NCBI GenBank assembly: GCA_018818065.1
Contig: JAHISV010000012.1
Span: 124,001 to 188,000, forward strand
DNA: 64,000 nt
Origin: Bacteroidota bacterium
GTDB lineage: Bacteria > Bacteroidota > Ignavibacteria > Ignavibacteriales > Melioribacteraceae
Direction of reading: 5' to 3'
Part shown: positions 25,033 to 33,945 of the stretch, in pieces
Numbering within the stretch: position 1 is the first letter of the stretch
Layout of the letters: every line of letters begins with the position of its first letter
Notes under the pieces: generated by a model
What the model saw: only the letters and a program-made list of their open reading frames with translations
Databases searched by the model: none
Told to the model about the DNA's origin: nothing
Translations under genes and position numbers: made by a program

Positions 25033-26328
25033 TTATTGTACTTGCTTTTTTTTAGCTCTCCATTTGTAGCTTTCAACTTCATGGGTTAAAAATTCTCTTT
25101 CAACATCATCAAATAATTTGTACAAAGATTCTCTCATACCTTTATATCTGTCAGTTTGAGTCAATTCTCTCTGGCAATAAGGACAATAATATTCATCTGC
25201 AGTTATAAGCATTGCAGCATCAGTGCAGGACTCAATAATTATTTTATTGTAAAGGAATTTTTTTCCACAGTCACATTCAAAAGGCTGTTCCTCTCTAATA
25301 GTTTTCATTCTGTTTTTCCCTGCATCAGTTTGATGATGCAATAAAAAATACAGGTCACTTATTTTGCTGACAGACTTTTCATGAATATCCCACTGAAAAG
25401 AAACACCTTTAATATCCTGGCCAACAACTAATTTTTTCAGTAAATCCTGAGATGTTAAACAGGGAAGTGCCTTATCAATCATTTCTTTATGCGGGGAGTT
25501 GCAAATAATATAATAGAGCAAATTCTCATCCTTAATTTTATCAATATAATCGCTCTTCCCTTTTGCGATTGAAAATAAAATACTCTCATCCCAGTTATCC
25601 GGTGTCCATCCCAGAGTTTGAAGGCATTTACTGGCAGCTTGTCTTACACTCCAGTCCTCATCACTTAATTTCTCTGCCACTTTTCCCGCAGCAAGTTTTT
25701 CACCAATCTTACTCAGGGATTTTAGTATTTCAATCACCACATTCGAGTCGGATTCATGATCGAGTAATTTAATTAAACTATCAAGAGTTTTTTTATCCTT
25801 TTTTGATCCAAGTATTTCAATGGCTTTTTTTCTCTTACCTGCTTTGGGGGATATTAATCTCATCCGGTTCCATCTGGCAGTGGAAAAAAGTGGATTTAAA
25901 ACTCTCTTATTTAACGAGCCTAAAAGTATCAAGAGAGTAGCGATTACAGCTGCTATTCCATAAATAATAAGCAGCCCATTGGTAAATTCGCTGCCTCCTT
26001 CAAAATCTAATCCATTCCAGGAAATAACTATTCCGAAATATCCTGCAAGGAAATAAAACACTACCCATATTACTGATACAGAAAGAATTGAAAGTATTAA
26101 CGCAAACACATTCTTTATTATTTTTACGACAATATTCGTCTTTTTATGAACCTTTGGTTTTTCTTTATTCTTAGCCTGAGGTTTAACGGTTTTGACTCCC
26201 CAACTGCTGCCTGAGGGCTCTGAAAGGACAATACCACATTTCCAGCATTTGTATTCGTTAGCATTGTTCTTCTTTCCGCAATTGGGGCATAATATAAAAT
26301 TCTGAAAATTGTCTTTTTTACTTTCCAT
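25033..26328 (-). CDS. zinc-ribbon/HEAT-repeat membrane protein
   Basis: A 431-residue protein. The N-terminus is a zinc ribbon (CPNCGKK...YKCWKCG, residues ~14-32). Two membrane segments follow (~70-95 and ~110-135). Then come HEAT-like repeats (KKAIEILGSKKDKKTLDSL, then SDEDWSVRQAASKCLQTLG) and a second zinc-binding knuckle (CDCGKKF...YYCPYCQRE). No enzyme motif. The layout suggests a membrane-anchored protein-protein interaction scaffold. It is on the minus strand alone. Confidence 0.7.
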   Translation of the reverse strand: MESKKDNFQNFILCPNCGKKNNANEYKCWKCGIVLSEPSGSSWGVKTVKPQAKNKEKPKVHKKTNIVVKIIKNVFALILSILSVSVIWVVFYFLAGYFGIVISWNGLDFEGGSEFTNGLLIIYGIAAVIATLLILLGSLNKRVLNPLFSTARWNRMRLISPKAGKRKKAIEILGSKKDKKTLDSLIKLLDHESDSNVVIEILKSLSKIGEKLAAGKVAEKLSDEDWSVRQAASKCLQTLGWTPDNWDESILFSIAKGKSDYIDKIKDENLLYYIICNSPHKEMIDKALPCLTSQDLLKKLVVGQDIKGVSFQWDIHEKSVSKISDLYFLLHHQTDAGKNRMKTIREEQPFECDCGKKFLYNKIIIESCTDAAMLITADEYYCPYCQRELTQTDRYKGMRESLYKLFDDVEREFLTHEVESYKWRAKKKQVQ

Positions 26329-26435
26329 ATCTCAAATTGCCTGAACAAATGATTACAAACTATGTTTTAAATTACTTACCTGACAATTTTTATCCTCCCT
26401 GAGAAATAACAATATCTATATTTGTGTCAGCCTTG

Positions 26436-26710
26436 CTATTTCCCAATACTATCCCTGAGCATATCAATTGTTCTTTGCCCCGGAAGCCCGCATATTTTAT
26501 AATAAATCCTTCGCTCCCTTATCCCTGTTAGGGATGCAAATGAGGGATACAGCATTTTAACAGCTTCAACTTTTGCTTCTGTGGCAGGATCGTTATTTAT
26601 GACAACAAGCAATTTTTTTTTTCATTTTTCATTTTTCATTTTTTGAATTGCGTTTATCCTGTCTGCTAACTCCCTTCTTTTCCACTTCGGTTTAAAATAA
26701 TCCGATATTT
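26436..26710 (-). pseudogene. broken coding remnant, family not recognised
   Basis: Two protein-like segments lie on the minus strand in different frames. The upstream one reads ...DYFKPKWKRRELADRINAIQ, then KMKNEK and a stop. The downstream one includes VVINNDPATEAKVEAVKML, then YPSFASLTGIRERRIYYK and GLPGQRTIDMLRDSIGK before TAG (complement of 26436-26438). The frame is lost across the TTTTTCA heptamer array (read as ATGAAAA units on this strand). Both segments have ordinary amino-acid composition, so this was probably one gene. Confidence 0.45.
26618..26638 (+). repeat. heptanucleotide array TTTTTCA x3
   Basis: There are three exact TTTTTCA units, flanked by T-runs on both sides. The period of 7 is the same as in the arrays at 3031-3149 and 3939-4001. 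It sits inside the broken coding remnant at the point where the frame is lost. Confidence 0.7.
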
Positions 26711-27059
26711 TTATAGCTCAACTCCTCTATAATTTCAGAGTATCAGTTACTAAAGATGTCAAATAAATAATATTGAAAACAGAAATTGTGAAGGCTTTGG
26801 TCACATAGACCGTTCTCTGGTCAGATAGTACTGCCAGGTTAAAAGTGCTGAGCAGGAAGAATTAGATCGGAAATAATATAACAAATTCCATCTGAATGCA
26901 AAATAGATTAATTTTCAGGAATATTCGGTATCTGGTCAATGGATAATTACATAACTCAAATAGTATCAAAACAACAAACTATAAGCGACAAAACTGATTC
27001 CTAACTTACAAGTTGTTGCTAAAATCTCCTGATTAGGTTCTCGACTCATAAGGAATATA

Positions 27060-27308
27060 ATGACAAGTCCGGATGGATGGGTTGAACCGGGTCAAACGCC
27101 GGAATTCGATGAGTTCACTCTTGTTATGAAAGGCACCTTGCGCGTTACAACTAAAACTGAGACACTGAATGTAAAAGCCGGGCAGGCCGTAATTGCTCAT
27201 AAGGGAGAGTGGGTACAGTACAGTTCACCAGAACCTGAAGGCGCTGAGTATGTTGCTGTTTGGTTTCCGGCATTTTCACCTGATACCGTGCATAGGGACG
27301 AAGAATAG
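27060..27308 (+). pseudogene. truncated duplicate of the cupin gene
   Basis: An 82-codon frame is nearly identical, at DNA and protein level, to codons ~41-120 of the cupin gene at 24428-24790. Homology begins abruptly at ATGACAAGTCCGG (27060) and is absent upstream, so the first 40 codons are missing. The internal ATG could still start a protein, but it would lack the first strands of the barrel. A tandem or segmental duplication followed by truncation fits best. Confidence 0.75.
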
Positions 27309-27400
27309 AAAGCACCATAATAATCCCAAAATTTTAACTTGCATAAGTCATTATTTGAATCTTATATTATTCATGCAATAATATAATTTATGGTGAAAAT

Positions 27401-28474
27401 ATGCGTATTATTTACACACTCTTAACCTTATTATTATTTGTAAACCTAGTCATGCCGCAGTCAGGTAATTCCATACAAGGAGTTGTAAAAGATAAGCAAA
27501 CCGGAATCCCTCTCGCAAATGTTAATGTATATCTTGCCTATACATTGATTGGAACAACCACAGATGGTGAAGGCAATTACCACATAAAAAGCATTCCTTC
27601 TGGTAGTTACAATCTTATCGTATCTCACATTCAGTATACTAAAGAAACCGAACCCGTTTCATTTCTTAAGCGGGAATCGAACTTCTACCTTGATTTTGCT
27701 TTGTCACCAAAGATATTCCAATTACCTGAAGTTATAGTTGAAGATGACTCCGATGATTGGTGGCAGCTTTTTGATCAATTCAGGGAGGAACTGCTGGGCT
27801 TTACCGAAAATGCTGACAGTTGTGAAATACTAAATCCAACAGCCGTTAATTTTTCCAGAACAGGATGGTATGATACCGAAGCGGTTTGTACCGAGCCGCT
27901 TTATATAATTAATACTGCTCTGGGGTACAAAATAACCTACGACCTGGAATACTTTTTTATGGATGGAATTGCAACAAAGTTTACTGGAACTCCCTTTTTT
28001 GAGGAACTCGAGCCATATTCCACTGAAGAGGAAGATAACTGGTTTTATAATAGGGAAAACACTTACTACGGTTCACTGCGGGATTTTTTACATAATATTT
28101 GTGAGAGACAAAAAAACAATTCATGGGAAAGCGATCCAATTCCCTTTGATATGGGGTTTAAATACCCGGGTTTGGGAAATGCCATATCAATAGCGTCATT
28201 TAGTGATCATATGACAGCAACGGATAGCAGCGATTTTAATCTGCACTTTTCTAATAAACTGTCAGTGTGGTTTGATAAGTATCAGGAAGATGAACCATTT
28301 CATTATTCCTGCGGAATGGAACTGACAAAAGACACTGTCTCTATCGATTATTATGGTCGTACATATGATAAATTCGGTATCAAAACAACCGGTTACTGGA
28401 GTAAACAACGCTTAGGTGATATGCTTCCCATGGAATATTTCCCACCTGAAGAATTTGAGAAAACTATCGAGTAG
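27401..28474 (+). CDS. exported protein with carboxypeptidase-regulatory-like domain
   Basis: A 357-residue protein with a signal peptide (MRIIYTLLTLLLFVNLVMPQ). Residues ~24-100 are a CarboxypepD_reg-like beta-sandwich (GVVKDKQTGIPLANVNVYLA, then TTTDGEGNYHIKSIPSGSYN), as found at the N-terminus of TonB-dependent receptors. The remaining ~250 residues are not recognised and do not contain a receptor barrel or plug. It is probably periplasmic or surface-associated. Confidence 0.75.
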   Translation: MRIIYTLLTLLLFVNLVMPQSGNSIQGVVKDKQTGIPLANVNVYLAYTLIGTTTDGEGNYHIKSIPSGSYNLIVSHIQYTKETEPVSFLKRESNFYLDFALSPKIFQLPEVIVEDDSDDWWQLFDQFREELLGFTENADSCEILNPTAVNFSRTGWYDTEAVCTEPLYIINTALGYKITYDLEYFFMDGIATKFTGTPFFEELEPYSTEEEDNWFYNRENTYYGSLRDFLHNICERQKNNSWESDPIPFDMGFKYPGLGNAISIASFSDHMTATDSSDFNLHFSNKLSVWFDKYQEDEPFHYSCGMELTKDTVSIDYYGRTYDKFGIKTTGYWSKQRLGDMLPMEYFPPEEFEKTIE

Positions 28475-28531
28475 CATCACATTTATTATTTGGCTAACTT
28501 TTCCCTCATTCATAAATGAATTTAATTGTAG

Positions 28532-28897
28532 ATGACATTCCTCAAAAAAAGAATTAACAGTTTCAAATATGCCTTTACCGGAATAGGTACTTTTTTTAAG
28601 AGCCAAACACACCCGAAAATTCACCTTGCAGCCGCTGTTTTAGTAATTGCTGCTGGTTTTATTCTTAACGTTTCAACAACTGAATGGCTTGCATTAATTT
28701 TAACCATAGCCTTTGTATTAACGGCTGAGGCCTTTAACTCGGCGCTTGAATTGTTATGTGATAAAGTGACTAAAGAACAATCTCCTTTAATAAAAAATGT
28801 AAAAGATATTAGCGCAGGTGCGGTTTTAATGAGTGCTCTTGCCGCAATTGTAGTTGGAATAATTATCTTTTCCCCAAAACTAATTGCATTATTTTAA
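28532..28897 (+). CDS. dgkA: diacylglycerol/undecaprenol kinase (DgkA family)
   Basis: A 121-residue trimeric-type membrane kinase. It shows SFKYAFTGIGTFFKSQTHPKIH near the N-terminus, the catalytic segment AEAFNSALELLCDKVT (Glu and Asn near the metal site), and KDISAGAVL, with three membrane helices. In Gram-positive relatives the substrate is undecaprenol, in E. coli diacylglycerol; the substrate here is undecided. Confidence 0.88.
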   Translation: MTFLKKRINSFKYAFTGIGTFFKSQTHPKIHLAAAVLVIAAGFILNVSTTEWLALILTIAFVLTAEAFNSALELLCDKVTKEQSPLIKNVKDISAGAVLMSALAAIVVGIIIFSPKLIALF

Positions 28898-28914
28898 TAT
28901 TGATAAGGCAGACA

Positions 28915-29568
28915 ATGAAAATATTTGTGCTCTTTTTTATCATAATTTTTATCTCTTTATCCTATTCGCAAATTGCGGATAAAACGAACTACTATTTCGT
29001 CTTTCTAAGATCTAACCCTGATAAAGAAAAATTATGTGAAGTGAAAGTAAATGCTCTTCAGGAAGCGCATATGAAGAATATTGAAGATTTGCATAAAGCC
29101 GGAAAACTTGTTGCCGCAGGTCCTTTCGACGGAGGAGGCGGAATATTTATTTTGAAATCGGGATCTATTGAAGAATCCACATCCGATTTTATGTCGGATC
29201 CCGCCATTAAAGCCAATAGATTCAGAGTAGATATTCATCCCGTTAAATTTTACAAAGGCAAAATTTGTCCGGTTGGTGAAGAGTATGAAATGGTTACATA
29301 TAAGTTTATTGAGTTTATCCCTCAAAGCCAGTTGAGTAACTGCTGTGCGCAGGAACTGAATAGCGTTTTAGAAAAATATGCCGAAGAGGGGAACACAATT
29401 GCCTCCTTATATTTTTCTGATGCCGGCGGCGGGGTAGTAATTTCAGATAGAAATAACGAAGATGAATTTAAGAATGAGCTGGACAAGATAGAGTTTATTG
29501 CTGAGGGAAAAGTCAACTATACTATTAGAAATTTGTGGATTGCAAAAGAAACTTTTTGTGAAGAATAA
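28915..29568 (+). CDS. exported protein with two YciI-like domains
   Basis: A 217-residue protein. It has a signal peptide (MKIFVLFFIIIFISLSYSQ), then a YciI-like ferredoxin fold (YYFVFLRSNPD, HMKNIEDLHKAGKLVAAGPF), then a second, more diverged copy (YKFIEFIPQ, IASLYFSDAGGGVVISD). YciI-type domains are usually cytoplasmic, so an exported tandem is unusual. The ATG at 28915 is used; the longer frame starts at a TTG within a poor context. It ends 1 nt before rlmI. Confidence 0.7.
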   Translation: MKIFVLFFIIIFISLSYSQIADKTNYYFVFLRSNPDKEKLCEVKVNALQEAHMKNIEDLHKAGKLVAAGPFDGGGGIFILKSGSIEESTSDFMSDPAIKANRFRVDIHPVKFYKGKICPVGEEYEMVTYKFIEFIPQSQLSNCCAQELNSVLEKYAEEGNTIASLYFSDAGGGVVISDRNNEDEFKNELDKIEFIAEGKVNYTIRNLWIAKETFCEE

Positions 29569-29569
29569 T

Positions 29570-30757
29570 ATGAAATCAGTTTGGTTAAAATCAGGTAAAG
29601 AAAAAAGTATCTTAAGAAAACATCCCTGGATCTTTTCCGGGGCTATTCAAAGAGTGGATGGCAATCCTGAATTAGGTGATGATGTTCTTATAAAGTCTTC
29701 GAGTGGTGTTCCGCTTGGTATAGGTGCATATTCACCCCATTCTCAAATACGCATAAGGATGTGGAGCTATAACTCCGAAACGACAATTGATAAAGAATTT
29801 TTCTACAATAAAATTAATGAAGCATACGATTTCAGGAATTCGCTAATTGATCCATCCCGGACTAATAGTTACAGGCTCATTTATTCCGAATCTGACGGAT
29901 TGCCAGGGCTGATAGTCGATAAGTATTCAGGTTTACTGGTCTGCCAATTCCTTTCAGCCGGGGCTGAAGCTCATAATGAGTTAATTGTCGATTGTCTGGA
30001 GGAAGTGACCAATTGTAAGAATATATATGAGCGATCAGATTCCGACTCCCGCTCAAAAGAAGGATTAAGAAAAGCTACAGGCATTCTAAAAGGTGAAATC
30101 AGCGACGAAATAGAAATATTGGAAAACGGTGTTAAGCTTTTTGTAAATCCTGTAAAGGGACACAAAACAGGTTTTTACCTTGATCAGCGCGATAATCGCC
30201 AAATTCTCTCGGCTTATGCAAAGGGAAAAACGGTTCTTAACTGTTTCTCTTATACAGGCGGATTCGGACTTTTTGCCCTTCAGGGGGGAGCAAAGTTTGT
30301 TACAAATCTGGATGCTTCGCGCCCCGTACTTGATACCAGCGAGAAAAACTATTTATTGAATGGTTTCGCTTCAGATTCTTTCGAGAATATCTGTGGAGAT
30401 GCTTTTCAAGTTTTACGTAATATGCGGGATGAGAACAAGAAGTTTGATATTATTGTCCTGGATCCTCCTAAGTTCGCAGAATCGGCAAAACAGGTTATTT
30501 CTGCCGCACGCGGTTATAAGGATATAAATATGCTGGCTTGCTCACTTCTAAACCCGGGAGGATTGTTATTCACTTTTTCCTGCTCAGGTCACATTACTTC
30601 AGAACTTTTTCAGAAAATTGTTGCTGATGCCGCTTTGGATGCTGGCACCGACCTTAAAATAATTCGTAAACTATCGCAGGCTGAAGATCACCCTGTTGCG
30701 CTTAATTTCCCTGAAAGCTTTTACCTAAAAGGCCTAATTTGCAAAATCAACCAATAA
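29570..30757 (+). CDS. rlmI: 23S rRNA (cytosine-5)-methyltransferase RlmI-like
   Basis: A 395-residue class I methyltransferase. It has an N-terminal PUA domain (VWLKSGKEKSILRKHPWIFSG). The RlmI core follows, with GLIVDKYSG, then HKTGFYLDQRDNR, then SAM motif I NCFSYTGGFGLFAL, then the DPPKFA motif and a late TFSCSGH Cys. RlmI methylates C1962 of 23S rRNA in E. coli. The start at 29570 follows the upstream stop by 1 nt and begins the PUA domain directly; the longer frame overlaps the YciI-like gene. Confidence 0.85.
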   Translation: MKSVWLKSGKEKSILRKHPWIFSGAIQRVDGNPELGDDVLIKSSSGVPLGIGAYSPHSQIRIRMWSYNSETTIDKEFFYNKINEAYDFRNSLIDPSRTNSYRLIYSESDGLPGLIVDKYSGLLVCQFLSAGAEAHNELIVDCLEEVTNCKNIYERSDSDSRSKEGLRKATGILKGEISDEIEILENGVKLFVNPVKGHKTGFYLDQRDNRQILSAYAKGKTVLNCFSYTGGFGLFALQGGAKFVTNLDASRPVLDTSEKNYLLNGFASDSFENICGDAFQVLRNMRDENKKFDIIVLDPPKFAESAKQVISAARGYKDINMLACSLLNPGGLLFTFSCSGHITSELFQKIVADAALDAGTDLKIIRKLSQAEDHPVALNFPESFYLKGLICKINQ

Positions 30758-30770
30758 TTATACTTCAGAT

Positions 30771-31682
30771 ATGAAAGAGAAAGCTCATCTTCTCGCTGTT
30801 TTTCAGGCACTGCTTGTAACACTTCTTTGGTCGTCATCGTTTGTGATTATCAAAATGGGACTGGGTGAAATTCCACCTTTGCTTTTTGCCGGGTTAAGAT
30901 ACTTTATAGCTTTTCTTGTACTACTCCCCTTTCTATTTCTAAAGAAATATCGGGATGAGGTCTCCTCAATCACACTCAGACAATGGATCAAACTCGCTTT
31001 ACTCGGTATTGTATTTATTACTTTTACCCAGGGTATGCAGTTTATCGGACTCTCTCTGCTTCCATCGGTTACAGTTAGTCTTTGGTTAAATTTTACTCCT
31101 ATCTTTGTTGCCTTCATGAGTATATTTATTTTGAATGAGATTCCCACTAAAAAACAATGGGTTGGTATATCGCTCTTCATCGTTGGTGTTTTTGTTTATT
31201 TTATTCCCGTTTCGCTGGAAGGCAACCTTTTGCTTGGCTTAATAATTATGACCATTGGTGTGCTTGCAAATGCAAGTGCTTCTATTCAAGGCCGTGATAT
31301 CAATCGTGATAAAAGTTTATCCCCCCTCGTTATAACAACCATAAGCATGGGAATTGGCTCTTCAATACTCCTTGCCATTGGTGGCTCGTTCCAGTCAATA
31401 GAATCCATCAGTACGACAAACATTTTACTGCTTTTATGGATGGCAATTGTTAACACAGCTTTCGCCTTCACTTTATGGAATAAGACATTACGAACACTCA
31501 CAGCTATTGAGTCTGTATTAATTAATAATACGATGCTGATCCAGATTGCTTTACTCGCCTGGATATTTCTTGGAGAAACTATAACTGTAAAAGAAGGTGT
31601 AGGTATGCTGATTGCGGTTGCCGGAATTTATCTTGTACAGACGGGCAAAACCCGCCTGCACTCACCGAGCAAAACTAACTGA
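30771..31682 (+). CDS. EamA/DMT-family transporter
   Basis: A 303-residue, ten-helix drug/metabolite permease with two EamA repeats (residues ~10-145 and ~155-295), containing LLWSSSFVIIKMGLGEIPP and LPSVTVSLWLNFTPIFVA. The substrate is unknown. It ends 8 nt into the convergent minus-strand membrane protein gene. Confidence 0.85.
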   Translation: MKEKAHLLAVFQALLVTLLWSSSFVIIKMGLGEIPPLLFAGLRYFIAFLVLLPFLFLKKYRDEVSSITLRQWIKLALLGIVFITFTQGMQFIGLSLLPSVTVSLWLNFTPIFVAFMSIFILNEIPTKKQWVGISLFIVGVFVYFIPVSLEGNLLLGLIIMTIGVLANASASIQGRDINRDKSLSPLVITTISMGIGSSILLAIGGSFQSIESISTTNILLLLWMAIVNTAFAFTLWNKTLRTLTAIESVLINNTMLIQIALLAWIFLGETITVKEGVGMLIAVAGIYLVQTGKTRLHSPSKTN

Positions 31683-32004
31683 ATTGAAACAGTAAATAAC
31701 CTATAATCCCTCTGGAAGTTAATCCAACCGAAGCGAACATATGAAACCAGTTCAACTCTGGCGCTTTCATATAAATACATGTTAAAGCTACGAAAATGAC
31801 CATTGCAGAAAAATTACCAGCTTTGTATAATAGCTGCATTTCTCTCTCATCAGCATCTTTTTTTGAAGTGAGAGCCATTCCTATGAAAAACAATCCTACC
31901 GCATAAAATCCAGAGTCACCATAGAGTGAAGTAAAAATAAATATTAAAATGCCAGTAACAAGTTCAAAACCGAATAGCAGACGATAATTACCTCTTAGTT
32001 TCAT
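31675..32004 (-). CDS. small membrane protein paired with XRE regulator
   Basis: A 109-residue protein with about four hydrophobic segments. The central KKDADEREMQLLYKAG stretch resembles DUF2178-type proteins often found beside short XRE regulators. Its start overlaps the XRE gene's stop by 4 nt, so both are one operon. Function unknown. Confidence 0.7.
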   Translation of the reverse strand: MKLRGNYRLLFGFELVTGILIFIFTSLYGDSGFYAVGLFFIGMALTSKKDADEREMQLLYKAGNFSAMVIFVALTCIYMKAPELNWFHMFASVGLTSRGIIGYLLFQFS

Positions 32005-32213
32005 TTAGTTTCCTCTTTATTTAGATAAAAGATCTCTTCAATATTTACAGCAAAATACGCGGCTATTTTTAATGCTGAGTAAACGGAAGGCAAAAACTTA
32101 CCTTTTTCAATCGCGTTAATTGTTTGCCTGCTTAATTCAACTTTTATGGCTAACTCTTCCTGAGTTATATTCTTCATTGCTCTAAAAACCTTTAGTTTAT
32201 TTTCAACTTTCAT
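32001..32213 (-). CDS. short XRE-family transcriptional regulator
   Basis: A 70-residue helix-turn-helix protein: LKVFRAMKNITQEELAIKV, then LSRQTINAIEKGKFLPSVY, the compact YgzD/Cro-like type with the C-terminal NIEEIFYLN segment. The start at 32213 gives the normal length; a longer frame from 32243 adds ten residues without homology. It is likely to control its own operon through direct repeats upstream (32251-32281). Confidence 0.85.
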   Translation of the reverse strand: MKVENKLKVFRAMKNITQEELAIKVELSRQTINAIEKGKFLPSVYSALKIAAYFAVNIEEIFYLNKEETK

Positions 32214-32250
32214 AACCATCTCAATTTTTGACCCAAGATACACAATGCAT

Positions 32251-32281
32251 TACATTTAGTCAAGTATTATATACATTTAGT
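32251..32281 (-). promoter_or_regulatory. possible operator: direct repeats TACATTTAGT
   Basis: TACATTTAGT occurs at 32251-32260 and again at 32272-32281, 21 bp apart (two helical turns), about 40-70 bp upstream of the XRE gene. This suits cooperative binding by a short HTH repressor. Confidence 0.4.
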
Positions 32282-32369
32282 AGTGTTATAGCGACAGCTA
32301 GGATAGAAATAAGTTGCAAACAAATTTGTAAAAACACTATATTTTAAGATAAAACAATCCCTTAGCAGA

Positions 32370-32768
32370 ATGAAAATTTTATTGTTTATTACAATTCTTT
32401 CTCTCTCAATTTTTTCATCACAGGACTCAGGAAAATTTGGCTGGCGAAAACTGGCTGATAAAGAAGGGCTTTATATCGAGTTTCTTTTTTATTCCGAAGC
32501 GGATAATACCAATAACGGAGTGGTAGTGAAGTTAGAAAATAAGAATGATCATTCTGTTGAGTACGATTTCGACTTGATATTCCGCGCCGAAGACGAAGAG
32601 AAGACGCAAAATGTTAAAGGGTTGCTTCTTCCAAAACAAATTCTGACTGGCAGTAATGAAGGCCTCTTTTGGGTGCCTTTTAAGAACGGCAAGTTTATTA
32701 GTGAAGTAGGATTAAAAAACCTAAAAGCGGGCAAAAAAAAGGAGGACCGAAATCCCCCTGAGAACTAA
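32370..32768 (+). CDS. small exported protein, unknown
   Basis: A 132-residue protein with a short signal peptide (MKILLFITILSLSIFSSQ). The mature part is a beta-rich single domain (EFLFYSEADNTNNGVVVKLE, then YDFDLIFRAEDEE) ending in a Lys-rich tail. No family recognised. It overlaps the convergent DUF4837 gene by 4 nt. Confidence 0.6.
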   Translation: MKILLFITILSLSIFSSQDSGKFGWRKLADKEGLYIEFLFYSEADNTNNGVVVKLENKNDHSVEYDFDLIFRAEDEEKTQNVKGLLLPKQILTGSNEGLFWVPFKNGKFISEVGLKNLKAGKKKEDRNPPEN

Positions 32769-33877
32769 TCTTTTTTTAATTTATCCAGCAGGTAAGCCTT
32801 CCGCTGAGGTGTGATTTCACCTTCGGTAAGGAAAGAATGCAACGTCACATCTATCTGTTGTATTATTTCTTTCTTGTAATATTTTGGTGCATAAATTGAT
32901 CCATCAACCATATAGATTCTTTGAGTTTGCTCATCATAGAAAATATAGTTAATAAAAGGGCCACCCATACTTTTATCGTTCATTCGCCATAACCCCTGAG
33001 TCATTAGCGCGTATCTCCCCTTAAAGTCAATTTCTTTATTAGTTTGATAATCGTCGGCAATTTCCACAAAACTACTGTCATTCATGGTTCTATAAAATTT
33101 TTGGGACAGCCTGTTCCTTATTGCAGAAACTGAATCAGCGTGAAGCCATTCAGGAGTAGCATTGTCAATCCAATGCACAAATATCCAGCTTTCCATATCA
33201 GTGCCCGGTGAGCGCCTGATCCAGACAAAATTATCTTCAGCAGCATCCTTCGCCAATTTATAGTCGGCTTGCACATAAATTGTCCAGCCATGTTCCTGCA
33301 ACAATTGAGCTTCAATTATCGGTTGTTCAAACTTCTCGCTATATACAGATTTCTCCAATCTGCTGTTGGAAGCCTTTCTGAATTGATACAAGAGGTTTTC
33401 CTGATCTTCCAGCAGTCTTTCGTTTAGCCGATCCAGCGATGGCGCGGTAAGTATCATTACAAACTGATCCTGCGCCCATAGATCGTGCCTGTTAATTTGA
33501 TAGATACTATCAATATTTACCAGATGAGTAACTGTTGAATCAAGTATACTTTTAATGTATTGAGATGTATAAGTACCGGAATTAAGAGGAGCGATAATCA
33601 ATAAATTTTTAAGTCCCTTATATGTATCCAGGGCTTTTACTGCTCCACGTCTTAACCTAAAAAGGTTTTCTGGTTGCGGAGTATAAATTACCTTGCCGAA
33701 GACTTTTTGTAAATTTCCTTCCAGCTCCAAATACTCAGAAGAATCTGCGATTACAATAATTTCATCCTCCGAACCAAGTGCTTGTTGTTTATTATTTTGA
33801 CAATTATTAAACAACAGGGTAAAGGAAAAAAGGATTGCGGGTAAAAGAAATTTAGTAGGGATAGTAAAAATTTTCAT
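32765..33877 (-). CDS. DUF4837 family lipoprotein
   Basis: A 370-residue protein with a lipoprotein signal ending LLFNNC. The mature start SEDEIIVIADSSEYLELEG and KVIYTPQPENLFRL match DUF4837, a Bacteroidota family of unknown function. It is probably lipid-anchored in the outer or inner membrane. It is the last gene of the minus-strand run beginning with greA, separated by 68 nt from the polyprenol kinase gene. Confidence 0.8.
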   Translation of the reverse strand: MKIFTIPTKFLLPAILFSFTLLFNNCQNNKQQALGSEDEIIVIADSSEYLELEGNLQKVFGKVIYTPQPENLFRLRRGAVKALDTYKGLKNLLIIAPLNSGTYTSQYIKSILDSTVTHLVNIDSIYQINRHDLWAQDQFVMILTAPSLDRLNERLLEDQENLLYQFRKASNSRLEKSVYSEKFEQPIIEAQLLQEHGWTIYVQADYKLAKDAAEDNFVWIRRSPGTDMESWIFVHWIDNATPEWLHADSVSAIRNRLSQKFYRTMNDSSFVEIADDYQTNKEIDFKGRYALMTQGLWRMNDKSMGGPFINYIFYDEQTQRIYMVDGSIYAPKYYKKEIIQQIDVTLHSFLTEGEITPQRKAYLLDKLKKD

Positions 33878-33945
33878 TTCATAGATCTCAGATTTAGTTA
33901 AGATAATTGCAGTTTATACATTGACTCAAAGAAATAGTTTCAAAA

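Larger units (their letters stand above)
26329..27059. other. decayed intergenic region
   Basis: About 730 bp without an intact gene. It contains a broken minus-strand coding remnant (26436-~26710) interrupted by a heptanucleotide array, then ~350 bp of AT-rich sequence with no recognisable feature, ending at the truncated cupin copy. Confidence 0.5.
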
